From: Methylobacillus gramineus
Lineage (GTDB): Bacteria > Pseudomonadota > Gammaproteobacteria > Burkholderiales > Methylophilaceae
Direction of reading: 5' to 3'
DNA length: 64,000 nucleotides
Assembly (NCBI RefSeq): GCF_020532675.1
Contig: NZ_JAJAVE010000001.1
Span: forward strand, 310,001 to 374,000
Below are positions 47,905 to 56,695 of the stretch, in pieces (within the stretch, counting starts at the first letter, position 1; each line of letters begins with the position of its first letter). Both the position numbers and the translations under genes were made by a program. The notes under the pieces are model-generated. The model was not told where the DNA came from. It worked only from the letters and a program-made list of their open reading frames with translations, and did no database searches.

Positions 47905-48898
47905 CGCCGTGGCGAACCTTGCCTTTGAACACCCGATATGACCAGACGGTATAGATCAATATGACAGGGATGATCAACAACGTGCCGACTAAGGCAAATA
48001 CCAGGCTTTGCGTAGGGGCTGCGGCATCCCAGATTGAAACCGATGGTGGGATGATATTCGGCCAGATACTGATGGTTAAGCCCACCAGCCCCAACAGCAC
48101 GATGATCAGCGCAGAAATGAAGGGTTGCATGTCATAGCCGGATTTTAGCTCGCGCATCAGGGAGTAAATGCTTATGGCCACCAGTACGGGCACTATAGCC
48201 AGGAAGTAGAAGTTGGGCAGGCTGAACCAGCGATCTGCAATGTTTGCATGCGCCAGTGGGGTCCAGATGCTGATAATGGCCAATGCCATGACGACCATCG
48301 CGATCAGGGGACGGGTGAGTGCCAGCATGCGTTGTTGCAATTGCTCTTCCGTTTTCATGATCAACCAGGTGCTGCCCAGCAAAGCATAGGCAATCAGGAC
48401 GCCAATGCCGGTAAAAATCGAGAATGGCGTCAGCCAGTCCAGTTCGCCACCGATAAATTCCTTGTTCTCAACCGGAATGCCATTGATGTAAGCACCCAAT
48501 ATCACGCCCTGGAAAAAGGCGGCCATGACAGAGCCACCAATGAAAGCCTTATCCCAGATATGCTGTTCTTTTTCAGGTGCCTTAAAGCGGAACTCAAATG
48601 CTACCCCACGAAAAATCAGGCCTAGCAGCATGAGAATAATCGGTTGATACAGTGCACTCAATACAATGGCATAAGCCAGGGGAAATGCCGCCATCAAGCC
48701 GGCACCGCCAAGTACCAGCCAGGTTTCATTGCCATCCCAGACCGGTGCTACGGTATTCATCATCACATCGCGATCATGTTTATCCTGCACGAATGGAAAC
48801 AGGATGCCAATGCCCAGATCAAAGCCGTCCATAATCACATACATGGTGATAGAGAACAGAATGACTATCAACCATATAACAGGTAAATCAAAGTCCAT
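47891..48898 (-). CDS. cydB: Cytochrome bd ubiquinol oxidase subunit II
   Basis: A 335-residue protein with eight to nine membrane helices. It begins MDFDLPVIWLIVILF and continues with YVIMDGFDLGIG and the typical NTVAPVWDGNETWLVLGGAGLMAAFPLAY. The ATG at 48898 is the natural start (seven bases after cydA); upstream frame extensions overlap cydA. It pairs with CydA. Confidence 0.95.
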   Translation of the reverse strand: MDFDLPVIWLIVILFSITMYVIMDGFDLGIGILFPFVQDKHDRDVMMNTVAPVWDGNETWLVLGGAGLMAAFPLAYAIVLSALYQPIILMLLGLIFRGVAFEFRFKAPEKEQHIWDKAFIGGSVMAAFFQGVILGAYINGIPVENKEFIGGELDWLTPFSIFTGIGVLIAYALLGSTWLIMKTEEQLQQRMLALTRPLIAMVVMALAIISIWTPLAHANIADRWFSLPNFYFLAIVPVLVAISIYSLMRELKSGYDMQPFISALIIVLLGLVGLTISIWPNIIPPSVSIWDAAAPTQSLVFALVGTLLIIPVILIYTVWSYRVFKGKVRHGDGYH

Positions 48899-48905
48899 AG
48901 AAATG

Positions 48906-50336
48906 CTATTCCTTAGGGTTGGATAAGGGTGACTCAATCGAGAAGGATGTATCAGTAGCTGACAAGGGCCGCATGGCTTGTTTATGTTCGCCGGGGCCAC
49001 CGTCTTCTCCATGGTCTGCCTTGATCACAGGTTGCCTGATCAGGCGGAATAGATAGCTTATGCCAATCCCAAACACAAAGAAGTAGACCACGATAAACAA
49101 TGCCAGTGAAACAGCAAGGGAAGATATGTCGTGTCGTGAAACTGCATCCGTGGTGCGCATGATGCCATAAACCACCCATGGCTGACGGCCAATTTCAGTG
49201 GTAAACCAGCCTGCCAGAATGGCAATGATACCCGCAGAGCCCATCCATAGGGTGCATTGTAGGAACAGCCGTTGTTGATATAGTCGTCCCTGCTTGCGCA
49301 ACAGCAAGCTCCACAGACCGAGCAGAATCATCAGCATGCCCAGACCCACCATAATACGGAAAGACCAGAAAATAATGGTCGCATTTGGCCTGTCTTCTGC
49401 TGCGAATTCCTTGAGTCCGGCGATTTGGCCATCCCAGCTGTGGGTGAGGATCAAGCTGCCCAGACGGGGGATTTCCAGTGCATAGTGGTTTTTCTCCTGC
49501 GCCATATCGGGTACGGCAAATAATATCAATGGAAAACCCTCTCCATCATGATTCTCCCAGTGGCCTTCCATGGCAGCAATTTTGGCAGGCTGGTGCTCCA
49601 GTGTATTAAGGCCATGAAAATCGCCGACTATGGCCTGAATGGGGGCAACAATGACCAGCATCCACATAGCCATGGAAAGCATGGTGCGCACCGCTGGACT
49701 ATCGTTTTTACGTAGTAAATGCCAGGCTCCGGCTGCGCCTACCAGGAGCGCCGTCGCCAAGAATGCGGCGATGCTCATGTGCACCAGGCGATAAGGAAAC
49801 GATGGGTTGAAGATGATCTGCCACCAGTCGGTTGGAATGACCACCCCATTGGCAATTTCAAATCCTTGTGGGGTCTGCATCCAGCTATTGGATGCCAGTA
49901 TCCAGGTGGTGGAAATCAAGGTGCCAATCGCGACCATGAGCGTGGAGAAAAAATGCAGTCCAGGCCCCACCCGGCTCCAGCCAAACATCATGACACCGAG
50001 GAACCCAGCCTCAAGAAAAAATGCGGTGAGGACTTCATAGGTGAGAAGGGGACCGGTCACGCTGCCAGCAAAGGCGGAGAATCCGCTCCAATTGGTACCA
50101 AACTGGTAGGCCATGACCAGGCCAGAAACTACGCCCATACCAAAATTGACGCCGAATATCTTGAGCCAGTAGTGATAAAGATCCTTGTATACGGAGTGCC
50201 CGGTTTTCAGCCACATGCCTTCCAGCACCACCAGGTAACTGGCAAGCCCGATGGTGATGGAGGGAAAAATGATATGAAAGGACACCGTGAATGCGAACTG
50301 CACACGGGCAAGATCTAGGGCGGAAATATCAAACAT
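48906..50336 (-). CDS. cydA: Cytochrome bd ubiquinol oxidase subunit I (short Q-loop, CIO type)
   Basis: A 476-residue haem subunit that oxidises quinol and reduces O2 to water without pumping protons. It has the haem-ligand His21 (VSFHIIFPS), the GRQPWVVYGIMRT signature and quinol-loop residues KIAAMEGHWE. The Q loop is short and a DUF2474 gene follows cydB, both features of the cyanide-insensitive (CioAB) branch. It would serve respiration at low oxygen or under inhibitors. Its 5' leader carries two adjacent hairpins (50359-50413). Confidence 0.95.
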   Translation of the reverse strand: MFDISALDLARVQFAFTVSFHIIFPSITIGLASYLVVLEGMWLKTGHSVYKDLYHYWLKIFGVNFGMGVVSGLVMAYQFGTNWSGFSAFAGSVTGPLLTYEVLTAFFLEAGFLGVMMFGWSRVGPGLHFFSTLMVAIGTLISTTWILASNSWMQTPQGFEIANGVVIPTDWWQIIFNPSFPYRLVHMSIAAFLATALLVGAAGAWHLLRKNDSPAVRTMLSMAMWMLVIVAPIQAIVGDFHGLNTLEHQPAKIAAMEGHWENHDGEGFPLILFAVPDMAQEKNHYALEIPRLGSLILTHSWDGQIAGLKEFAAEDRPNATIIFWSFRIMVGLGMLMILLGLWSLLLRKQGRLYQQRLFLQCTLWMGSAGIIAILAGWFTTEIGRQPWVVYGIMRTTDAVSRHDISSLAVSLALFIVVYFFVFGIGISYLFRLIRQPVIKADHGEDGGPGEHKQAMRPLSATDTSFSIESPLSNPKE

Positions 50337-50358
50337 AGCGAGCCTTTTGGTTCCTTCA

Positions 50359-50413
50359 TGGCTTTCTAGGCTGTAAGCCTAAAGCCAGAGGCAGCATACT
50401 TGTGAGATGCCTC
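50359..50413 (-). other. Tandem hairpins in the cydA leader
   Basis: On the minus strand GAGGCA/TGCCTC (50413-50388) is followed immediately by a bulged TGGCTTTAGGC/GCCTAGAAAGCCA stem (50387-50359), which ends 22 bases before the cydA ATG. No T run follows. This is the main content of the 232-base gap between the receiver gene and cydA; I see no FNR-type TTGAT-N4-ATCAA site there. Confidence 0.6.
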
Positions 50414-50568
50414 TGTGACGAAACTGCTAAGCATACTGTTCACCGAAGATTGTAAACAGGTGCAGATTTCCAGATAAAACCCGTATCAGATTGCACGACA
50501 TCATCTGCGATGTATTGCGCTTTAAATACTTTGCTGGCTGAAATAAAGCATGGGAAGAAGGATGAAGC

Positions 50569-51003
50569 TCAGTCGATCAGCTTATTTTGAAACTTCGCCG
50601 CCTCTGCCTCTATCGTATCAATGGCAATGTCAAAATCCATGGATTTATCGAAAAAGTATTCCACCCCCAGTTCTTGGGCGCGCTCCTGATATTGCGGGTA
50701 AGCGTGATTGGTCAGGATAAGATAGGTAGGGCGTGGAAAGGGAAAATCGTCTGTCTGCGTTGCGCGGATCACTTCAAATCCATTGCCTTGTGCCAGCTCA
50801 ATATCTACCAGCGCCAGGTCAAACTGCTCTTGGTGTAATTTATCAATTGCTTCATTTTGCGTCACAGCAATACCTGCAAATGTCAGCGAGGTACAGCTGG
50901 AAAGAATGTCCATAATAGCCTCCCGCAATAATGCAGAGTCCTCAACCAGCAAGACTTTCATCAGTCTGGGGTTTGGTTCTGCATTAGAACGGGAACGTGA
51001 CAT
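50569..51003 (-). CDS. Single-domain response regulator (receiver only)
   Basis: A 144-residue protein consisting of one receiver domain: VLLVEDSALLRE, phospho-acceptor Asp67 in LALVDIEL, and FFDKSMDFD with the conserved Lys. It has no output domain, so it would act by protein contact or phosphate shuttling. The start at 51003 has GGAAG upstream; ATGs at 51033-51036 would add about 11 residues. It lies 95 bases after the LuxR-type regulator gene on the same strand. Confidence 0.88.
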   Translation of the reverse strand: MSRSRSNAEPNPRLMKVLLVEDSALLREAIMDILSSCTSLTFAGIAVTQNEAIDKLHQEQFDLALVDIELAQGNGFEVIRATQTDDFPFPRPTYLILTNHAYPQYQERAQELGVEYFFDKSMDFDIAIDTIEAEAAKFQNKLID

Positions 51004-51098
51004 TAGTGCTTCCATGGAGTAATCATTACGCATCATCTTATAGTGCTTTAAGGTTTCTTTATATCCCTGAATGTCCTACATCATCTGACGCATTACAC

Positions 51099-51731
51099 TC
51101 AAGAAATCAATTGGTTTTTGATGGCGTAATAAGTGAGATCCGCATTGGTTTTCAAGCTCATTTTTTCCATGATCCGTGTGCGGTAGGTGCTGACCGTTTT
51201 GACACTGATGCATAGTTCTTCACCAATTTCAGTCGCACTCATGCCACTGGCGAGCTTGAAGAACACCTGAAACTCACGATCTGACAAGGTTTCATGTAGC
51301 TGTTTCTCTGAGGGGTTGCTGAGTTCATTGGTCATCAGCTCAGCCAGCTGGGAGGAAATGTAGCGCTTGCCATTGGCAATCGTGCGTATGGCCTTGATGA
51401 TTTCGTCGGAGTCGGCATCCTTGGATAGATAGCCTTTACAGCCGCTACGCATCAGGTTAAGCGCGTATTGCTCTTCACCATAACCACTTAATATCAACAC
51501 TGGCAGGTCGGGAGATACATGTCGCAGGTCGTGCAGGGTATCCACGCCATTTTTATCAGGCATGGCAATATCCATCACCACCGCATCGTATTGGTTACTT
51601 CTTACCAGCTTGATGGCCTCAAGGCCAGAGGCCGCTTCACCAGTGACTTCGAGGTCTGATTCTAATGCAATCAGGTTACGCAGGCCTTGGCGGACAATAT
51701 TGTGGTCATCAACCAGCAGTATTTTTTTCAT
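51099..51731 (-). CDS. NarL/LuxR-type response regulator
   Basis: A 210-residue regulator with a receiver domain (Asp54 in VVMDIAMPD) and a C-terminal LuxR helix-turn-helix (SDREFQVFFKLASGMSATEIGEELCISVKTVSTYRTRI). The partner is probably the CHASE3 sensor kinase at 52602, the only HisKA_3-type kinase in the window. The start at 51731 matches the receiver start; 51767 is possible. Confidence 0.92.
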   Translation of the reverse strand: MKKILLVDDHNIVRQGLRNLIALESDLEVTGEAASGLEAIKLVRSNQYDAVVMDIAMPDKNGVDTLHDLRHVSPDLPVLILSGYGEEQYALNLMRSGCKGYLSKDADSDEIIKAIRTIANGKRYISSQLAELMTNELSNPSEKQLHETLSDREFQVFFKLASGMSATEIGEELCISVKTVSTYRTRIMEKMSLKTNADLTYYAIKNQLIS

Positions 51732-51799
51732 GAAGGTCAGTATGCCTTTATTGAATTTTATAATCATGGATACTACGGCGACCTGATCAAATCATCAAG

Positions 51800-51844
51800 T
51801 CTGGCCTTACTTTCCAGCATATGCAGAAGAAGCGTAAGGCCAGA
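51800..51844. repeat. 11-bp inverted repeat between the LuxR-type regulator and DUF883 genes
   Basis: Perfect arms TCTGGCCTTAC/GTAAGGCCAGA have a 23-base loop, with a GCATATGC palindrome inside. It is seven bases after the DUF883 stop and about 70 bases before the regulator start. Confidence 0.6.
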
Positions 51845-51850
51845 TATTGC

Positions 51851-52270
51851 TTAATCTTCAGAGTTACCACTTAAAGCATATCCAACTAGTACACCAGCGC
51901 CGACTGCCAGTGACAGAGTCAGTAATGAGCGCTTGCGCAACCACCTGTTAGATGTTTTGCGGCTGGTGCTGAGTGCATTTGAAAGCTCATGTTCAAGTGA
52001 TTCCGACCAGTCGGAAAAGTTCTCTGACAATTGCTTGATGATATTTTCAGTGGTGGAACCGTGCGTATCTGGATCCAGCACATCCTTCAAGCTTTCCAGC
52101 AAAGCGAGTGCTTCTTTTTTGCTGTCGCGAGACTTTTCTTGCACCTTGCGGCCAATTTTCTTGGCTGATACCTTGGTATCATCAATGACTTCCTTGGCAG
52201 CATCCTGAGTGGCTTCAACCAGGTTCTCTGCTTTTTCCTTAATATCTGATTCTTTATTAATACTGAACAT
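51851..52270 (-). CDS. DUF883/ElaB-type membrane-anchored stress protein
   Basis: A 139-residue protein: a long charged helical region with Lys/Glu/Asp repeats (about 8-105), then basic residues and one C-terminal membrane helix with GAGVLVGYALSG. This layout fits the ElaB/YqjD family, tail-anchored proteins that tether ribosomes to the inner membrane in stationary phase (family knowledge). The start at 52270 has GGAG six bases upstream. It lies next to a DUF1328 gene, another stress-associated family. Confidence 0.82.
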   Translation of the reverse strand: MFSINKESDIKEKAENLVEATQDAAKEVIDDTKVSAKKIGRKVQEKSRDSKKEALALLESLKDVLDPDTHGSTTENIIKQLSENFSDWSESLEHELSNALSTSRKTSNRWLRKRSLLTLSLAVGAGVLVGYALSGNSED

Positions 52271-52316
52271 ATTGTGCTCCATGATGAATGATAAAAATTG
52301 ATGAATCCGAAATGGC

Positions 52317-52481
52317 TTACCTGGAGCTGAATATGCCGCTCACAAGTGAAATAATGGTAATCACGAGGAAGACAAAAAAGAGTATTTTGGCAATTTCTGC
52401 TGCGCCTGCTGCAATACCACTAAATCCAAAGAAAGCTGCGATCAGGGCGATCACAAAAAATATGACGGTGTAGTGAAGCAT
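52317..52481 (-). CDS. DUF1328 (YtjA-family) small membrane protein
   Basis: A 54-residue protein with two membrane helices. It begins [20 protein letters not shown] and continues with [18 protein letters not shown], a near-textbook match to the YtjA/DUF1328 family. It lies 46 bases upstream of the DUF883 gene on the same strand and probably belongs to the same unit. Function is unknown; relatives are induced by osmotic or envelope stress. Confidence 0.9.
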   Translation of the reverse strand: MLHYTVIFFVIALIAAFFGFSGIAAGAAEIAKILFFVFLVITIISLVSGIFSSR

Positions 52482-52601
52482 TGCCTTCTCCTATATTTGC
52501 GTAATGTACGGGTTACACTGTAGGCTGTCAGGAGCTAGGCAATTAGCGGACAAGAGCTGAATCGCTTGTAAGATAAGGCTGACAAGCCAGAATTGGGATA
52601 C

Positions 52602-54017
52602 ATGGAAGATAAGATCAGTTGGATCAAACGATTGAGCGAGAAAATCGTCAACCGCCTCGGTGGCAGGGTGATTGCGGTGCTTTCCGCCTCTATGCTGCTG
52701 GCATTGCTTTCCGTCGTTTTTACCGATGCATGGGTTGTCTCCATTGAGCAGCAAGGTCGGCAGATTGATCAGATTGAGAAGAACGTGGTGGCGCTGGAAC
52801 AATTGCGTAGCAGCCTTATCAGTGCGGAAAGTGCGCAACGTGGATTTCTACTGAGCCGCCGTGATGACTTTTCTGAAGCGTTTACACACGCTGTGGATGA
52901 CGCAAGGCGCAATATCAAGAAAATTGAAGGACTGGTCACCAGCAAAACCTTGGTCATGGAGGGCAAGCAAGAGCAAAGCTGGCTGATTGCCTTGAACTCG
53001 AGTCTTGAAGCCAAGGCGGCAGAAATGCGGCTTTCACTGTCATTCTTCAAGTCCGGCAAGGAGGATGAGGCCAGGCATCTGGTCAATCTGGATCAAGGCA
53101 TTCTGGATATGGCCAAGTTCATGCAATACACCCAGCTATTGCTTGACCAGCAGAATGAGGCGCTGGTGACCCTGATTGCAAAACGTCGCACCACTACCGC
53201 GGTCACGCGTGCCGCGATTATCGGCAGTGCAGTGATTTTGCTGCTGCTGGTGATTATGGTGATTCGTCAGCTGGTACATGAAATGACCAATCGGGATTTG
53301 TTGCGCCAACAATTGATACGGGATTGTGATGTCTATGAAGAGCGCCTCCAGTCCAGTACGCGTATGCTCAAGACCATGGCGCTTGATTACCAGGCTGATG
53401 TAGAGCGCGACAGGCAAAAGCTGGCACGGGAGCTGCACGATGAGCTTGGGTCGATATTGACCGCGACCAAGATGGATATTTCCTGGACCATGCGCAAACT
53501 CAAGACGACAGATCCAGATATTACGGAAAAGCTGGGCAAGACCATGCGTTATCTGGACCAGGGTATTCAGTTCAAGCGCCAAGTGGTGCAGAACCTGCAT
53601 CCCTCCATGATTACCACCTTTGGCTTCTGGCCAGCACTGCGTTCATTGATCGATGACATGGGAGAACGCAATCAGTGGGAGATGGATGTCATCCTGCCTG
53701 ACGATACTACTGAGTTGAACGAGCCGGTTAATCTGATTGCCTATCGCGTGGTGCAAGAGACGCTGAATAATGCAAGTAAATATGCCCAGGCCACCAAGGT
53801 GTCAGTGCAAATGGTGGTGGCACTCGATTATCTCAAGCTGGAAATTGAGGATAACGGAGTAGGCATGACCATGGATATTGAACAGGAGACTACGCATGGC
53901 CTGGCTGGTATGCGTAATCGTATTATGGCGATTGGTGGACGCATAGAACTGAGCAGCCAGCCTGGGAAGGGCGTACACCTGTTGGCGATTGTGCCTATGC
54001 AGGTGGATGTAGCTTAG
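52602..54017 (+). CDS. Sensor histidine kinase with CHASE3 domain (NarX-like)
   Basis: A 471-residue membrane kinase. TM1 spans about 24-44, then a periplasmic CHASE3 domain (LRSSLISAESAQRGFLLS signature). TM2 spans about 204-220, followed by HisKA_3 with His279 (LARELHDELGS) and an ATPase domain with VVQETLNNASKYA and GLAGMRNRI. The cognate regulator is likely the LuxR-type protein encoded at 51099. It is divergent from the DUF1328-DUF883-regulator set. Confidence 0.92.
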   Translation: MEDKISWIKRLSEKIVNRLGGRVIAVLSASMLLALLSVVFTDAWVVSIEQQGRQIDQIEKNVVALEQLRSSLISAESAQRGFLLSRRDDFSEAFTHAVDDARRNIKKIEGLVTSKTLVMEGKQEQSWLIALNSSLEAKAAEMRLSLSFFKSGKEDEARHLVNLDQGILDMAKFMQYTQLLLDQQNEALVTLIAKRRTTTAVTRAAIIGSAVILLLLVIMVIRQLVHEMTNRDLLRQQLIRDCDVYEERLQSSTRMLKTMALDYQADVERDRQKLARELHDELGSILTATKMDISWTMRKLKTTDPDITEKLGKTMRYLDQGIQFKRQVVQNLHPSMITTFGFWPALRSLIDDMGERNQWEMDVILPDDTTELNEPVNLIAYRVVQETLNNASKYAQATKVSVQMVVALDYLKLEIEDNGVGMTMDIEQETTHGLAGMRNRIMAIGGRIELSSQPGKGVHLLAIVPMQVDVA

Positions 54018-54034
54018 GCCTCTTTAGAGCGTTT

Positions 54035-54128
54035 ACAAAACTCAGCGCAGTGGTCTCCTGGCTAGGTTTTGCCGCTGGCAGTACAAGGTATACGACAAGG
54101 CAAAGCCACAACGCCAGGAGAGTTTTGT
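54035..54128. repeat. Compound inverted repeat at a convergent gene end
   Basis: ACAAAACT (54035-54042) and CTCCTGGC (54055-54062) pair with GCCAGGAG (54113-54120) and AGTTTTGT (54121-54128). The 12 bases between the left arms form a bulge. It fills the gap between the kinase gene and the DUF2490 gene. Confidence 0.6.
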
Positions 54129-54137
54129 TAGCCGCTC

Positions 54138-54833
54138 TTAGAAGCGGATAAATAATGAAGTCGACAGTATGTGGTTCATACGGTCGCTGTTCTGCCCACG
54201 GATAAACTGGTTGATATAGCCTACTTCAAGTCTGGCATTTGCTTGGGCTTGCCAGGCAATCCCGGCAAATGCCCGGTTCTGGTCAAAGCCGCTACGAGCG
54301 CCCCAATCCGTATTATTGGTATTCACAAATAATTCATTCCATAACAATAGGCTGAGGTCTGCGTTGGACTCCAGCTTTTTACTGGCACGCAACAATTGCC
54401 GGACGCGGTAGCCAGTGTCATCCCCAGTGTCCAGATTCCTTTGTTCCAGTCTAGTACGGCTAGTCAGCGTAATGCCATTATCGAAAGTCGGGAAGGTGTA
54501 CATGAACTGCTGCCACCAGCGTTGTTCATGCGAGGTTCCCTTGGCTAGATTGGTCCGCACATCAGCATAACCCAGCCAGATGCTGGCCCGGTCTGATAGC
54601 TTGTAATTGATCGCCGGGCGGATCAGGTATTGATCAAAGTGATTGAGCTCTTCTTTCCAGCGTGGTTGCAGCTCCACGTACCAGCCCAGTTTATGCTCCT
54701 GAGATAAGGTTCCCTCCATGGTCAGGTTCAACCAGAGCCGCCCATCTTCCTCTGTGTCAGCATAGGCATGCAAGGGCAGAGCAGAGGCGATTATGGAGAG
54801 TAGCAAGGAGGCTGAGGAGAGCACAATTTTCAT
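54138..54833 (-). CDS. DUF2490-family outer-membrane protein
   Basis: A 231-residue exported beta-barrel-like protein. The signal peptide (1-25) ends AYA. Many amphipathic strands follow, including WYVELQPRW, YLIRPAINYKLS, the WWQQFMYTFP segment and RTRLEQRN, and the C-terminus is FIRF. This matches the DUF2490 family. The function is unknown. It has about 265 bases of non-coding DNA upstream, shared divergently with the EF-hand/BON gene, in which I see no clear site. Confidence 0.82.
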   Translation of the reverse strand: MKIVLSSASLLLSIIASALPLHAYADTEEDGRLWLNLTMEGTLSQEHKLGWYVELQPRWKEELNHFDQYLIRPAINYKLSDRASIWLGYADVRTNLAKGTSHEQRWWQQFMYTFPTFDNGITLTSRTRLEQRNLDTGDDTGYRVRQLLRASKKLESNADLSLLLWNELFVNTNNTDWGARSGFDQNRAFAGIAWQAQANARLEVGYINQFIRGQNSDRMNHILSTSLFIRF

Positions 54834-55099
54834 GAAACTACCTTTTCTGTGATGAAAGTTATATCCAGTGCATGACCAGAACGCTATGAGGATCGGTCAA
54901 AAGCAAAGGCCGCGATATTAACCTGAATACACTTAAATAATCCAGACAACAAAACAAGTGTCATGCAGACCTTCTGATGGTACTGGGCTCCACAGTCAGC
55001 GCTCTCTGACAGCAGAACCAGAGAGGGGATGACGGTGCATCTAACCTGGCACAGGTACGATAGCATCAGAATTTCAATCAACATCATGGAGAACTAAAC

Positions 55100-55615
55100 A
55101 TGCGTAAAATTAAAGAACTAAAATCTCTGGCCCTGTTCTCGGTGGTTGCTTTCAGTCTGTCAGCAGGCAGTGCAATGGCCGTATCGATTTCGGATGAAGC
55201 AAGCCAAAGCCCTGACGTCAAGCAGTTCAATGAACTGGATACCAATGGTGATGGTCATCTGAATTATACCGAAGCCAGCAAAGACAGTTTTTATAGCAAG
55301 CAGCACTTTAATGCTGCAGACAAGAACAAGGATGCCAAGCTGACCCAGGCAGAATATTCCGATTACAAATCCGCTCAGCAAAAGAAAGAAGTGGGGCGCG
55401 TAGTGGATGACAGCACCATCACTACCAAGGTGAAAGCCAGCATTCTCAAGGAAGAGGGGTTCAGCGGCCTGCAGGTCAGCGTAGAAACCTTCAAGGGTGT
55501 GGTGCAGTTGAGCGGCTTTGTGAACAACAAGGCTCAAATTACCAAGGCAGGTGAAATTGCCAAGTCTATTGAGGGCGTGAAGTCGGTCAAGAACAACCTG
55601 ATCGTCAAGAGCTAA
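55100..55615 (+). CDS. Periplasmic EF-hand plus BON-domain protein
   Basis: A 171-residue protein with a signal peptide (1-27). Two consecutive EF-hand loops have ligands at the standard positions (DTNGDGHLNYTE and DKNKDAKLTQAE, about 48-85). A BON domain ends the protein (about 103-171: DSTITTKVKASIL...LSGFV...VKNNLIVKS). BON domains bind phospholipid and occur in OsmY-type stress proteins, while EF-hands suggest calcium control. I know of both families separately; the fusion is noteworthy. It is transcribed alone, with a terminator overlapping the convergent blc gene. Confidence 0.88.
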   Translation: MRKIKELKSLALFSVVAFSLSAGSAMAVSISDEASQSPDVKQFNELDTNGDGHLNYTEASKDSFYSKQHFNAADKNKDAKLTQAEYSDYKSAQQKKEVGRVVDDSTITTKVKASILKEEGFSGLQVSVETFKGVVQLSGFVNNKAQITKAGEIAKSIEGVKSVKNNLIVKS

Positions 55616-55634
55616 CCTAGGTTAAGGTGATACA

Positions 55635-56207
55635 TCAATCCCGCATGGTTGAACCATGCGGGATTTTTATTGATTCCAGCCCGCCATGATTCACATAAAT
55701 CAGTTTGCTGGTGTCAAACCCTAAGGCCTGTGCACGGGAGACCAGCTCCGCCTTGACCGGGAAGGATAGCTGGGGTGAACGTGAGAGTATCCATAGGTAG
55801 TCACGGTCAGGGCCGGCAATCATCGCAAAGTTGTAGTTCACCTTGTCCAGCACAAAAATGTTGTAAGCGCCGTAGAATGGGCCAAAGAACGATACCTTGA
55901 GTTTGCCTATATCTGGCGTTTCTACAAAATATGCTTTGCCTTCCACTTCATCCCACTGTTTTTTCTTGGCGTTATAGCCACGATTGATGACTTTGATACT
56001 GCCATCGTCCGCCTTGCTGTAAGTGGCAGTCACTTGATCCAGCCCCCGCTCAAATGAGTGATCCAGCCTGGCAATTTCATACCACGTGCCTAAATATTGA
56101 TCAGGCTTGAAATCGCTGACAGGCTGAATGCCCTTGGGGGTTTCGGTGCCACTGCAAGCGATGAGGGCGAGGGATAAAGCCAACCAGCATAGACGCTTCA
56201 TGATCAT
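55635..56207 (-). CDS. blc: Outer-membrane lipoprotein lipocalin (Blc)
   Basis: A 190-residue lipoprotein with lipobox LIAC (Cys at about 18). Lipocalin signatures include [19 protein letters not shown] and the [11 protein letters not shown] segment. It binds lysophospholipids or fatty acids in the envelope. It starts by a four-base ATGA overlap with the upstream yaiI gene. The last nine or so residues are encoded within the terminator hairpin at 55637-55669. Confidence 0.93.
   Translation of the reverse strand: MIMKRLCWLALSLALIACSGTETPKGIQPVSDFKPDQYLGTWYEIARLDHSFERGLDQVTATYSKADDGSIKVINRGYNAKKKQWDEVEGKAYFVETPDIGKLKVSFFGPFYGAYNIFVLDKVNYNFAMIAGPDRDYLWILSRSPQLSFPVKAELVSRAQALGFDTSKLIYVNHGGLESIKIPHGSTMRD
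55637..55669. terminator. Terminator of the EF-hand/BON gene, overlapping the blc 3' end
   Basis: A 14-bp stem AATCCCGCATGGTT/AACCATGCGGGATT is followed by TTTTT on the plus strand, 22 bases after the EF-hand/BON stop. Confidence 0.85.
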
Positions 56208-56683
56208 GCTTTCTTAATGGTATTCAGGGTTGATGAGCTGTGACGCGCGATAAAGCGATCAAGTTCAGCCGCAAATGCTTGTCGGTCTGACTGGCTGAAC
56301 GAGGCAGGGCCACCTAGCTCGACGCCACTGCTACGCAGGTCTTCCATAAAGTGGCGCATGGCCAGGCGCTCACCTATGTTGCCTTTATCATACATCTCTC
56401 CACGCGGGTTCAGTGCGTGGCCACCTTTGGCAATCACGTCAGCTGCCAGCGGAATATCGGCGGTAATGACCAAATCACCAGGTGCCAGTTTTTGTACAAT
56501 TTCATTATCTGCAACGTCAAACCCGCCGGGTACCTGTAATGCACGGATATAAGGTGAGGGCGGTACACGCAGTAACTTGTTGGCCACCAGTGTCACCATC
56601 ATGCCGCTGCGATCAGCTGCGCGAAACAGAATTTCCTTGATGACTACCGGACAGGCATCAGCGTCTACCCAAATTTGTATCAT
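56204..56683 (-). CDS. yaiI: YaiI/YqxD family protein (UPF0178)
   Basis: A 159-residue PIN-like protein. It begins [19 protein letters not shown], with [12 protein letters not shown] and [18 protein letters not shown], which define UPF0178. The acidic residues would form a nuclease-like metal site, but activity is unproven. It is 12 bases downstream of recQ and overlaps blc, making a recQ-yaiI-blc run. Confidence 0.93.
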   Translation of the reverse strand: MIQIWVDADACPVVIKEILFRAADRSGMMVTLVANKLLRVPPSPYIRALQVPGGFDVADNEIVQKLAPGDLVITADIPLAADVIAKGGHALNPRGEMYDKGNIGERLAMRHFMEDLRSSGVELGGPASFSQSDRQAFAAELDRFIARHSSSTLNTIKKA

Positions 56684-56695
56684 GGTGCCTAAGCC

